A stretch of DNA of 64,000 bases. Origin: Quercus robur. Taxonomy: Eukaryota > Streptophyta > Magnoliopsida > Fagales > Fagaceae. Position numbers and translations under genes: made by a program. Positions 35,849 through 46,563 of this stretch are shown here, one piece after another. The stretch's first letter is position 1; each line of letters begins with the position of its first letter. The stretch spans positions 68,255,362 to 68,319,361 of the forward strand of contig NC_065535.1 of assembly GCF_932294415.1 (NCBI RefSeq), written 5' to 3'. The notes under the pieces are model-generated. The model did no database searches. It was not told the origin of the DNA and saw only the letters and a list, made by a program, of their open reading frames with translations.

Positions 35849-36652
35849 TGTAGGGATGAAAGGCCCAGATAAGGATATTGGGCCATGGGCCGCACTCAAG
35901 GACGTCAAAGAGCCCAAAAACAGATAAGTTTTAGTGAAGGTAAGTAAGTTATTGGTCTGAGGAAGAGGTCTGATCATAATAAACAGGTGACATTGTCCAG
36001 GGAGCCACCCTTCCTCGACCAACAAAGTGGCAGCCTGAAATCCGACCACCCATTAAGTACTGAGCAATGGGTAACCGTGCTTGGGAGAATAAGTTTCAGT
36101 GGGAAGTGAGTCAACAAAGAATTGATAAATATCTGAGAATAAAGCTACTACCACCACATTTAATGCTCTGCACCTAACCAACTGGCCACATTAATGTGGA
36201 GGTGATACTTGAACAGTGATTTTTAGCCTCACAGCTACCCATAAAGACTTCAGGAAGTGTTGATGGGACAAGTATCTAGGAGATTAGCAATCTGATCTAT
36301 ATGTGGACGGCTAAGATGAAAGAAGGAAATGGGGTATAAAAGGAGGAGGATTCCATTACAAGAGGGGGCATTAGAAAACCAGAAAAGAAATTACTGTGTA
36401 ACTAAGAACTTGAATATTTGTATAAGTCTAAGAGAAATATAGAAGAATATACTATCCTCAGACTTGACCGAGGAGTATTTTTCTTTTTAAACTGTTTGTC
36501 TTATTCATTCTTACACCAACTAGCCTACTATGATCTATACTTTAACTCATTGAACATTCATTAACAAGCCTACTCTCTACAAATTTATTGTTTTGGGTTT
36601 ATTGGGCCACCGTCCAAATCTCTTGGATTGTGGATCAAAACGCGTCCTTACA
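35849..36652. mobile_element. Solo LTR
   Basis: The 804-bp segment begins TGTAGGGATG and ends GCGTCCTTACA, with short inverted termini (TGTAGG / CCTTACA) and a perfect 5-bp target duplication ATTAT (35844-35848 and 36653-36657). No internal retrotransposon sequence is left. A TATA box (GGGGTATAAAAGG, about 36331-36343), followed by likely R and U5 sequence, suggests the original element was plus-strand. Solo LTRs arise by recombination between the two LTRs of one element. Confidence 0.85.
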
Positions 36653-36657
36653 ATTAT

Positions 36658-37966
36658 AATTAACAATTTTAGGGAATTTATTTTTAGGAAGAGAAGACAG
36701 ATTTATTTGTTTCATCTTCTTCTTCTTCTTCTTTTATTTTATTTTATTTTTTTAATAATGTCTGTTTTTGTTTTTAAGTTGATGGAGATGACTTGAACTC
36801 TCTTTCTCACAAATTCTTTGTTATTTTGAAGCCGTACCTAAATCGATTATTATATTTGAAAAAAATTAAGGAAGTGATGCTCCAACATGTGATTGGTCCT
36901 AATTAATATGTTGAGGGTCTATAGCTAACCCCAAAATTTTGGATTTAAGGATCGTTGTTGTTGTTGGAAGGAAGTAATGCTCTAATCTTTGATCATATTA
37001 TTCCACTTCTTATCCACGAGACACTTCGAAAATCTCATGAACTGATACTATGGTAAATTGAACTTAGGATCTCCAGGTATACTTCACACATTATATTAAT
37101 GAGTTCAACACCCAAGTACCCCTATCAAGGGTCCCAAATCGAACTCTCAAGTTCTCGTTTTAGTTGTTTAATTAGAAAATATTAAGATATATAATCTTAA
37201 CTTAAAAAATTATAAATTGTATTTTACCCATTGTTTATGAATTAAATCCCACACTTACATATGTTTCTAATTAAATTATATACTCCTAAAAATGTTTAAA
37301 TGTAAATTTAACTGCATTATATCAATGGTAGTTCTAGAAATTTTTTCTAGAATAGTTATTAAGAAACTTAAATTATACCGAATCTATTAAGAGAACTTAA
37401 ATATATTGACATCATGAGAAAAAAAAACAAAAAAACAAAAATACACGAAAAATTTTACAATTTTCTTCCACTAACAAAATGAAAAAAAGAAAGAAAGGAC
37501 AAATTAGAGATAAAACGAGAAATGAGAATGAAATGAGATGAGAGTAATAAAGTGAGAGAGAAAGAGTATGAAATGATGATAGAGAAGAGAAACATGGACA
37601 GAAAGAGGCTAAGAGCAACGAGTGATGCCTACTGCGACTAATAGTTGAGCTACTGATGATAACAAAGCTCGTGCGATTGCAAAGCCGAGAACAATAGAGC
37701 CATTGGCATCACCAAAGAGAACTCAAAATTGCAATATCTTTCTTAAAAGATTTACGAAAAAACTAAGTTAAAGTGAAAAAAAAAAAAGGATTGGTGAGGG
37801 GGGGGGGTGCGAACTAGATATGTGTAATCTAATTAATATAAGACAACTCTTGTGAATGTTCCGAAGAAGGGGATGTCGTCTCTGCTTACTAAGCACTGGT
37901 TCTATCCTAGCCAAGCAACCAAATTTGGGGCTTAGGTGAAAATAGTGAAAGAAAGAGAGGGGAAAA
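36658..37966. other. Intergenic region without recognisable gene
   Basis: AT-rich sequence with a TTC run at about 36716-36733 and a short G-run near 37798-37808. The part from about 37830 to 37966 may belong to the same mitochondrial transfer as the tRNA copy that follows, but I cannot prove that by reading. Confidence 0.5.
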
Positions 37967-38040
37967 AGTGGGGTAGAAGAATTGGTTGATTCATTAGGCT
38001 CATGACCTAATGACTGCAAGTTTGAATCCTGTCCACACCT
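37967..38040 (+). pseudogene. trnfM: Mitochondrial-type initiator tRNA-Met (trnfM, anticodon CAU), nuclear copy
   Basis: A 74-base cloverleaf can be drawn. Acceptor AGTGGGG pairs with CCACACC except for an A-C first pair (an initiator feature) and one G-A mismatch. The anticodon stem TTAGG/CCTAA encloses loop CTCATGA (anticodon CAT). The T-arm is GCAAG TTTGAAT CCTGT with one mismatch. It resembles plant mitochondrial trnfM (TAGAGGAATTGGTC type) with several substitutions, so it is most likely a decayed organelle-derived copy. Expression is doubtful. Confidence 0.78.
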
Positions 38041-38281
38041 AATCACTTGAGATGCTAAGGAAGTAAGTAACTATGCCATAACTCACTTCTTTGAGTAATT
38101 TAGAAAAAAATTAAATTAGAAATGATTTGTACGGTGTGAATCAAATGAGTTATAAATTTGAATGATTAGGAAAAAAAAAAAAAATATATATATATATATA
38201 TATAGATATTTTAAAATTAGTCAATAAAAAAAAAAAAAAATTTTAAAATTAGGAGTAAAGAATAACATGAGTTATGAAAGA

Positions 38282-38315
38282 TGGGCCTGACCCCAAAAGC
38301 TAGGGCCAAGGCCCA
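38282..38315 (+). promoter_or_regulatory. Two site II elements in the cytochrome c1 promoter
   Basis: TGGGCC at 38282-38287 and its inverse GGCCCA at 38310-38315 lie about 130-150 bases before the presumed transcript start. Site II (TGGGCC/T) motifs are known in promoters of plant nuclear genes for respiratory-chain proteins, including cytochrome c, and are bound by TCP factors. Motif seen, role inferred. Confidence 0.6.
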
Positions 38316-38439
38316 AAAAGCGCACACTCGTGGGAGAAGATAGTAGAAGGAATAGTAGCGATGGGTTTGGCTGGTTGTCCCTCATTTCCTCAAACGCAGC
38401 AGCTAGAGTTGGTGTTTATATCCCATCCGGTCATCCCTT

Positions 38440-38532
38440 TGCCTGGTTGGATCTCCAAAAGCAGATAGACACATAGAGAGAGAGAGAGACAGCTCCTGCG
38501 TCTTTGATCTCTAGTCCTCGCCGATCTCACAA
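38440..38532 (+). other. Non-coding first exon (5' UTR) of the cytochrome c1 gene
   Basis: A donor site CACAA/GTGAGTCC ends an exon at 38532, and an acceptor ..ATTGACAG ends at 40204, 14 bases before the ATG at 40219. This implies a 5'-UTR intron of about 1.67 kb. The transcript start is a guess. Confidence 0.5.
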
Positions 38533-40218
38533 GTGAGTCCCTCTCCACTTCCACTTCAACTCCTCTCTTTCCGTCTTCCACTCTTAAGCTCCATTTCTCG
38601 ATCTGTTCGCTTCTTTCAATTTTTCACGTTTTTCAAATCTATCATATATCACTTTTCACAGCTTCGTATTGACTTTGTGAAAAATGACTCTGGATTTTGA
38701 CTTCTTTTTTTTTGTTGTTGAGAAAATGAGTTGTGAGGGTTGTTAGCGCGTTTGATTTGTTTTAACGGATTTGAATGTTTGGGGGACATAGGGTTTTAGA
38801 CTGTTAGATATTTTGATTTTTGATTTTGTTTGGTTTTTACATTTTTGCATCAGTCTCACTACGCATGATGGTTTTTTTTTTTTTTTTTTTTTTGAGAAAT
38901 GATTTCTACAATTTATTTTTGTTGGTGGTGCTGGATTCAATTAGGCATGGTAGATTTTTGAAAGGTATCATAATTGTATGTGTCAAAAAGAGATTGAAGT
39001 ATATGCTCTTTGGGTATTTAGGCGTCCTATATGTGCTCTATATGCCAAGAGGCTTTCTTTGGTAATTCTAATGATTGTATTTCGGATTCGACTTGAAGGA
39101 GAGTGGTGTGGTTTGATTTGGAATATTGTTCTACAATTTTAATTCTCATTTCATCTTGCAAGAATAATTTCGTTATCTATCGTGGTCTGGAAATACCTAT
39201 GATATGATAAGTTTCATTAACTACTGATCGAAATCTGGTTCTTGGAACTTCCCGATACTTGGGAGGTATATAAATAGGTGAAAGTATGAAAATTTGGAGA
39301 GAATGACAACTTTGGCCTGAGAAAAAAAAAATAATAATGATTTCTTTGATCAATGCATGGAGTCAGTGCGTTCAATTTAAATATACCCTTGTGGTGAGCT
39401 GAATAACTATGAGTGTTACAAAGTTTTTCTTGTTGCTGATAAATGATACACATCTTCTTCCCCTTCTCTTGTTGGAGTTTTCATGGTCTCAAGTTATGAT
39501 AAACTTTATAACATGTTTTGGTTGTAGCTGTTGTCGTTGTTCTTGGTGTTTGTTGTCATTGTTGTGTGATAAACACAAACTACAAGCTGTTTGTGTGTTT
39601 ACGTGTTTTGGGGTTTTTAATAGGTTAAAATTTATAATTAATTGGTACACCTAGTCCAAGGGAGTCAATGACCTATTGTACTTATACTTGATATCTCAGT
39701 TACTTTGTATTTTTACCACCATTTTCTGTTAACACTTCGAGTAAGATTATTTGTCTTTGTTTGTTTCTCCTTATGAGGAAATGTGGTGAATGATTTGCAC
39801 TTTTATTGGGTTTGCATGTTTGTTTTCTGCTACTGCCCCTCCCCCCACCACCCTTCTCTCCCAGTTAAACCCAATCAAGGAAAGGGCCCCAAATTTGACC
39901 ACTTAAATTCTGTCTGTTCTATAATAAATAAATAAATTACGTTTGAATTGATCTTATCCTTTGTTTAATTAATAAATTATTATTTTCTGAGTAATAATTT
40001 CAAGTCTTTAATAAAATACTGCTTGTAGAAATATCAATAACCTGTCATTTTCAATTATGGAAAAAAAAAAAGAAAAAAAGAAATTTCATTCTTTCATGGA
40101 ATTTGACAATGATAGCGGCTTCTTAATATCTAAAGCTTATGTTTATTTTTCATTTCTTTGCGCTTGTAACTCTTTGCTATTTTATTGGGTGAATTAATTG
40201 ACAGAAGCGTTGACTGAA

Positions 40219-43200
40219 ATGGCTGGAGGAGTGTTCCACCAGTTACTGAGAAGGAAACTTCAGTCTCAATCAAAAGTAAGCTTCCTTCAATCCCTGATCT
40301 CCTTCCTCCCATGCTCTCTCCACGCATTATCTGATTTTAGCTTCTAAAGTTGCAGCTCAGATTACCCAAATTAGCGTTGGTGACAAAATCTAAAAATCTA
40401 GGTTTTTGTGAATTCTACATTCAGTTTCATTTGCTTCATGTGGGTACTATGTTGTTTATATATTTATAAGGAAACTTCAATATTGTTCCTTATTATAGGG
40501 GATTTTCCCTCATACCAGCCTGTATCTGTTCACTTTTGCTTACATGGTAATGTCACTATTTGCTATCCTACTCATGTGGCAAACAAAATTGAGAAGCTAC
40601 AAAGGGACTTCCTGTGGGGAGACTCTAAGACACATCTATTGGGTTGGGATAAGGTGTGTATGCCTATTGCTAATGGCAGTTTGGGTATTACGAAATTGAC
40701 TACTTTCAATAAAGCTTTGCTGGGGTGGGTGATAGAGTGAAACTTTGGAAATACAGGTGGTGTGGAGATCTTCCTCTCCAATTGGCTTTTCCAATATTGT
40801 ACAATTTTGCTGCAAACAGAGAGGCTTCCGTAGAGTCATCTTTGATAGGTCAAGGGGCAGGGGTTAGGAGAACTTGGGATGTTTGTTTCATTCAGGGTCC
40901 TAATGATTGGGAGGCAGATGTGGTGGACAAGTTCTTTTGATTCTTGGCATCCAAGGTTCCTTTAGAGACTGATGGTGATCATTTGAAATGGAAGTTGACA
41001 AAAAATGGGGACTTTACCATCCGTTCATATTATCATAAGTTACATGGCTCTTCCTCTGTGATTTTTCCTTGGAAAGGTATTTGGAAGGTTAAGGCACCCC
41101 GACGTGTCTCTTTCTTTGTTTGGACAATTGTATAGGATCGGATCCTCATGGGAGATAACTTGCGGCTTAGGGGCTTTGACTTCGTTGACTGGTGCATTAT
41201 GTGTTGTTGCTGTGGTGAGACAGTGGATCATTTGTTGTTACATTGTGGAAAGGCTTATCGGCTGTGGTGCTTTGTCTTTAGGAGTTTTGTGATTTCATGG
41301 TTTCCCTCACGTACGGTGTTAGACCTTCTATTTAGTTGGTGGAATTGGCTGGGGAAGAATGCATCCTACATTTGGAACTTAGTTCCGCTATGTTTGATGT
41401 GGTGTATTTGGAGGGAACGCAACCGGAGGACGCCTGAGGATTTGGATAGGTCCGAGGACCAAATGCTTGCTCTTTTTTCTGGTTCCCTTTTTGATTGGGC
41501 TAGGCTTGGGGACTCACATCTAGTGACTCTCTTCCTCTTTTCCTTAGCTCTCTTTCTTTGTAATTTATGTTTTCTTTGTTTTTTGTTTGCTGATGTTCCT
41601 TCTCTCTTGTACTTTTGTTTTGCTGATGCTTATTTGCATCTAGCAGTTTTCTTGAATATACTCTCTCTTACCTATCAAAAAAAAAAAAAACTATTTGTTA
41701 TCCTATTTAAGCAAAAATACTAGCATTTTTTTTTATTGTTTGATTTTTACTCGTATTAAGGTTTCATTTTTGTCCCAAGGGTAGCACAATCAGTTGGGGA
41801 CCACTGCTTAAGAAGTGGAGGTCACTAGTTTCAAATTTTCAATCCTCATTCTCCCTCCCCTTGGGCCAAAAAGTTATAAAAAATGGTTTCATTTTTAATT
41901 CTTCGATATGTATCTCCTGGTTCTTAGAATGAAATCTTTTTTTTTTTAATAACTTAGGAGAATTTCTTCTTCTTTTGCTCTTTTTGTTACATTGTATGGG
42001 TAGAGTGGCATCGTACAAATGCATTTTAAAGATTATGATCAGCTTATAAAATTCAACTCTGCATGCTTGAAAACAAATTTACGAATTATGTGCTAAAACT
42101 TCTCTGTATGTTAATTTTCAGGCCCCTCCTTTATTGTCATCTCTCATCTCAAAGAAAGAAGAGGCAGGGTCTACCAGCACAAAGTCCCTAAGAGCCCTTG
42201 CACTCCTTGGAGCAGGCATCTCTGGGCTCTTGAGTTTTGGAACGATAGCAGCATCTGCTGATGAGGCTGAACATGGCTTAGACTGCCCTAATTATCCCTG
42301 GCCTCACCAGGGCATTCTCAGCTCCTATGATCATGCTTCGTAAGTTCTTATTGAACCCGTGGCTTTGTTTTTTTAGCTCTAGCAATATGCTATTAATTTT
42401 GCAATGTGTCTCAATGAATATCTAGATTATTTGGGACCAGAAACCTTTTTCTCTTAGTCATACATAACCAGGGTTCTATATTCTGTGAGCCATTGATGGT
42501 GATAATTCCTCTCAACTTTGGCTGGCATTCTTTTCAGCCTTTCCACTGTTGTTAAAAGTGCGCTTCCGAGCACTTAAAGCTCAAAGCCTCAAGGTCTAAG
42601 CACTTTGCTTGGCCAAAGTAAAAGCTCATTTAATGAAGCACACCTCTAGCACACTTTTCTAGTGTTTTTGGAAGAAGCATATACCATGCCTAGGCAAGTT
42701 TAATTTATTTTAGTTTTTTAGTTTTTTGGATAAGTAGTTTAGTTTAGTTTTTTGTTTTTGTTTTTTTTTTTTTGTTTTTCCTGGTGGGCTAAACAATATA
42801 TGAATCATTAAATATTATTGCTTGATCTTGAAGCAGATGACAGGGACCCCTAATTTATTATACAAACGCTATTCTTAAGGTTCTGTATGCACAAACAATT
42901 TATTAGTTTACATATCAGAAGACAAGAACAAGTGTAATTAGTTACCTAGGAAAATCTTTTAAAACTTGGTCTTTTTGGTGTGGGTAATTACATAATGTTA
43001 TTAATTTTTCATATTAAATGTACTTTCCTGGCTTTGATGTTTTGTGTTTTGATGCCAATTTTGGTCGAGCAGGATTCGTCGTGGTCATCAAGTTTACCAA
43101 CAAGTCTGTGCATCTTGCCATTCTATGTCACTTATATCATACCGTGATTTGGTGGGTGTCGCATATACGGAAGAAGAGGTAAAGGCTATGGCAGCCGAGA

Positions 43201-44587
43201 TTGAAGTCGTTGATGGGCCTAATGATGAGGGTGAGATGTTTACACGCCCTGGTAAACTCAGTGATCGTTTTCCTCAGCCATATTCAAATGAACAAGCGGC
43301 TAGGTTTGCTAATGGAGGGGCCTATCCTCCAGATCTAAGTCTTATCACCAAAGTAACTCCTGTCTTTTGCTTAATACTTGTTCAAAATCTATGTTATTCA
43401 TCCCATAAGTCTCTTACCTTTGGTCCTTTCAGGCTCGCCACAATGGTCAGAACTATGTGTTTGCCCTTCTAACTGGTTACCGTGATCCCCCTGCTGGTGT
43501 TTCGGTAAATTCTTATTCTCTTCTACACTTTTTTATGGTAGATATGAACAAATGGTGTCTGAAGTAGTCAACAAAATATTAATGTTATATTTGTAATCTT
43601 GGTTGAAAAATCCAGTGTGAACTCTTGAATAGCAATATGCAAAAAATGAACCAAAAATTAAAAAGAAAAGAAAAGGCTTCATTGCACTACCTTTGAGGGA
43701 TCCATTTTTGTGGTCTAGCAGTACCTTTCTTTTGGTGCAAGATGTATCTTGTGCTTCTCTTCTTCATATCAGATTTGAGTGTAACAGTATGGAAAGGAGA
43801 ATTAGTTTCTTACACTTTCATTGCATCCTCTAGATTCTGGTCACTGTTGGTTGTTTCCTTTGTTTCTCATTGTATATGGTTGTCTGATTTGCATTAATCC
43901 TAAAGATGAGACACATCTTATGGGCAGAGTGATGTCTTATATGTCACGTATGTCATCTAGCTACACATTAACATTTATGAAAATTTATGTCCATTGGAAT
44001 TTTTGCAGTGTAAAACTTTCTAACTGCATAGCTATTTTAACTGGTATTTGTATTTTAGATTCGGGAGGGCTTGCATTATAATCCTTATTTTCCTGGGGGA
44101 GCAATTGCTATGCCTAAAATGCTTAATGATGGTGCTGTTGAGTATGAGGATGGTACCTCTGCAACAGAAGCTCAGGTTTGTCTATCTCTTAAAATATCTC
44201 CCTTGAGTAACAAGAAGCTCCTTGCTATAAGTGCTCATTATCACATGTTCTCTTGAGAATAAAGCTCACTCTTCTTTCATGCTGGGGTGCAGATGGGGAA
44301 AGATGTTGTGTCATTCTTGTCATGGGCTGCAGAACCTGAAATGGAAGAGAGGAAATTGGTATGTGCTGCTAAATCATGTTTTTTCATGATATGAAACACT
44401 ATATTTTGTTTATGGCTATTTGTACTTATGTTTTATTTTGGATGTTGACATTTTGAATGTTCAAATGCAGATGGGATTTAAATGGATATTCGTACTGTCA
44501 CTGGCGCTACTACAAGCTGCTTATTACCGTCGCATGAAGTGGTCTGTTCTCAAGTCTCGCAAGCTGGTTCTTGATGTTGTCAATTAG
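40219..44587 (+). CDS. CYC1: Cytochrome c1, heme protein of mitochondrial complex III
   Basis: Seven coding exons: 40219-40275, 42122-42339, 43073-43352, 43433-43504, 44059-44175, 44293-44358 and 44471-44587, giving 308 residues, the usual plant length. The N-terminus is a bipartite presequence: a basic, Ser-rich start, then a hydrophobic stretch ([19 protein letters not shown]) that directs the mature part to the intermembrane space. Mature sequence begins near [13 protein letters not shown]. The heme attachment motif is CASCH, and the axial Met is in [10 protein letters not shown]. The C-terminal helix ([15 protein letters not shown]) anchors it in the inner membrane. It passes electrons from the Rieske protein to cytochrome c. 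Intron 1 contains a LINE insertion; a 5'-UTR intron and site II elements lie upstream. Nothing in the protein looks damaged. Confidence 0.96.
40556..40570. repeat. Target site duplication of LINE insertion, left
   Basis: CTATTTGCTATCCTA matches CTATTTGTTATCCTA at 41691-41705 in 14 of 15 positions. Confidence 0.8.
40571..41690 (+). mobile_element. 5'-truncated LINE in intron 1 of cytochrome c1
   Basis: About 1120 bp encoding the C-terminal part of ORF2: [20 protein letters not shown], then [19 protein letters not shown] and the zinc-binding zf-RVT region ([44 protein letters not shown]). It ends in a poly-A tail (41677-41690) and is flanked by 15-bp target duplications. Reverse transcriptase and endonuclease are absent. 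Frame changes near 40725, 40940 and 41135 show decay. It lies in the same orientation as the host gene and is removed by splicing. Confidence 0.9.
41691..41705. repeat. Target site duplication of LINE insertion, right
   Basis: CTATTTGTTATCCTA directly follows the poly-A tail of the LINE. Confidence 0.8.
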
Positions 44588-45889
44588 CTTCCATCTGTTT
44601 TCCTTTCTACCTTTGCTTTTGGGGGGCAACTTGAATCGAAAATAATTATTAATCAGATCTAGGTTTTCTTGCCATGTTAAATTGGCTCCAATTGGTAAAT
44701 TGCTAATGGAGTGACCTGAAGATCCTTCCTTTTTTGAGTTTGAGATAAAAATAAGCTACTCCATATACATGATCTGCCATTGTGGTCTACGGACTGTTAA
44801 TTTTGTTTGAGTTTCTGTATGAGTTCCAAATTATCCAGGGTGGATTGTAGTATTCAAAATTTGTTAAAATTTGTCATTTTATTTGGGGGATTTTTGCAAT
44901 GCAATCAGTGATATAAGAAAAGTGAGGAGCAATGGACAATATCCCCCATTAAAAAACAAGTGATGTTTCTGCTATTTTTCACATCATGAATCGGTGTTTA
45001 GCTAGATTGATGTTTAGTCAGTTGATAAGGTCATCATACGCTATTACAACGTTAAATAATACCTGGCTTCAAATCTTGAAAGATTTGGCTGGTTTTACAC
45101 GAATTCATACATTTTAGATTTCATGTCTCCGCTGGGTTTATGTATCTGTCCAAGCGGGTTCAGACTTAAGAGTTGGGACATTACCATTATTATCATTACT
45201 CTAACTTAACAGGAGCTTTCCGAGAAAAAAAAAGGTGCAGTTCTGTCTCATTTTTATGGTAATGACTAATGAGGGCCCTCGGCACTCAGGAACAAGAATG
45301 TTTGGTTTGGATTTCCTTTTGTAAAGTCACAGTGATTGTGATTTGTGACTGATTCATGCGAGGGGAACGAGATTCCACATTAATATTGTTTTTTTGATTG
45401 AATGGAGGGAACTGTATTCCACACTGATTTTGGCATCTTTAATAATAGCACCAATCCCTCTTTCTCAGTTGGAACTCACATTGGGATACCACTTTTGGCA
45501 CTTCATGAGAGGATAGTAGTGGGTGAGCAAATCAAGCTACTGTGAAAAATGAGAATAGTGCCATCCTTAGGATATACGTTCGAAATGCTATGAAATTCGG
45601 AATTTGTGTCATCTCTCCTCCAATGCGATTGTTACTAGTCCTTAAATCAGGGCTGGGAAGAAACCCCTGTTTATGGCCTGAGGGTATCGCCTTGGAAACC
45701 CGAAAGACCAAGTATGCCCCGTAATATACAGGCCAGTAAGTCCACATATTGGGCTTTCTTCCTTACAAAAATGGTGGAATGGCCGATCTGATGTGCGATG
45801 ATGTGGATTTTTTTTTAAGAATGCATGGGATGTGGGACCGTCTGAGTAATAATGGGGTTTGTCATTACTCAGAATCTACAATTTAATAC
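44588..45889. other. Cytochrome c1 3' UTR and intergenic sequence
   Basis: No further gene is seen. A perfect 9-base inverted repeat CTGAGTAAT..ATTACTCAG lies at about 45841-45872, just left of a MITE. Confidence 0.55.
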
Positions 45890-45892
45890 TAA

Positions 45893-46356
45893 GGGCACGT
45901 TTGGTAGGCTGTAACTATTCGGTTGTTTGATTATATTTTTATTACAATGAATAGTTATTCCTTATGTTTAACTATTCTTCAAAATGAGGAATAACTATTC
46001 TTTATCAAAAGTATTGAATATCTATTCCTTCACCTTACGTAATAACTAATTTCCTAAAAAGCCATTAGTTGCCATATCTTCAAAAGGAAAGAAAATAAAT
46101 TTTCCTTCTTGTTAATTATTAACTCTATTTTGAACACCCTAAAATAAGTATATTTTAGGAAATTTGACTTAAAAATGATTTAATTACACATTCTTTTTAT
46201 ACTCTACTAAATTGTGGATGCATATTGAGGTTTCTATTCCTAAATGGTCACCAAACTAATGAATAGTAATACTTATTACATTCCAACTTAATGTATTCCT
46301 TGTAATACTTATTTCTATTCCTATGTAATAATCATTACAGTGTACCAAATGTGCCA
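45893..46356. mobile_element. MITE, probably PIF/Harbinger-like, with TAA target duplication
   Basis: The left end GGGCACGTTTGGTA and right end TACCAAATGTGCCA form imperfect inverted repeats. The 464-bp element is flanked by TAA (45890-45892 and 46357-46359). No coding sequence is inside. The 3-bp TAA duplication points to PIF/Harbinger, but such short evidence is weak. Confidence 0.65.
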
Positions 46357-46496
46357 TAAATTTTATCATTATTCGAATTTACAACTCCTAAACCCGTAAA
46401 AGTGACGAATCAGAAGGATTTCCTATCAGCTATAGGTGGTAATTGGGATAAGCCTTTCTATTAGGTAAACCATCAAATGGGCCGAAAACCTATCAG

Positions 46497-46500
<4 letters not shown>

Positions 46501-46560
<60 letters not shown>
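46501..46560. repeat. GA dinucleotide microsatellite (30 units)
   Basis: Sixty uninterrupted bases of GA. Confidence 0.98.

Positions 46561-46563
<3 letters not shown>

Noticed and set aside
37768-38046. Minus-strand ORF with GQDSNLQSLGHEPNESTN
   Set aside because: It is the complement of a tRNA-like sequence, a well-known source of false proteins.
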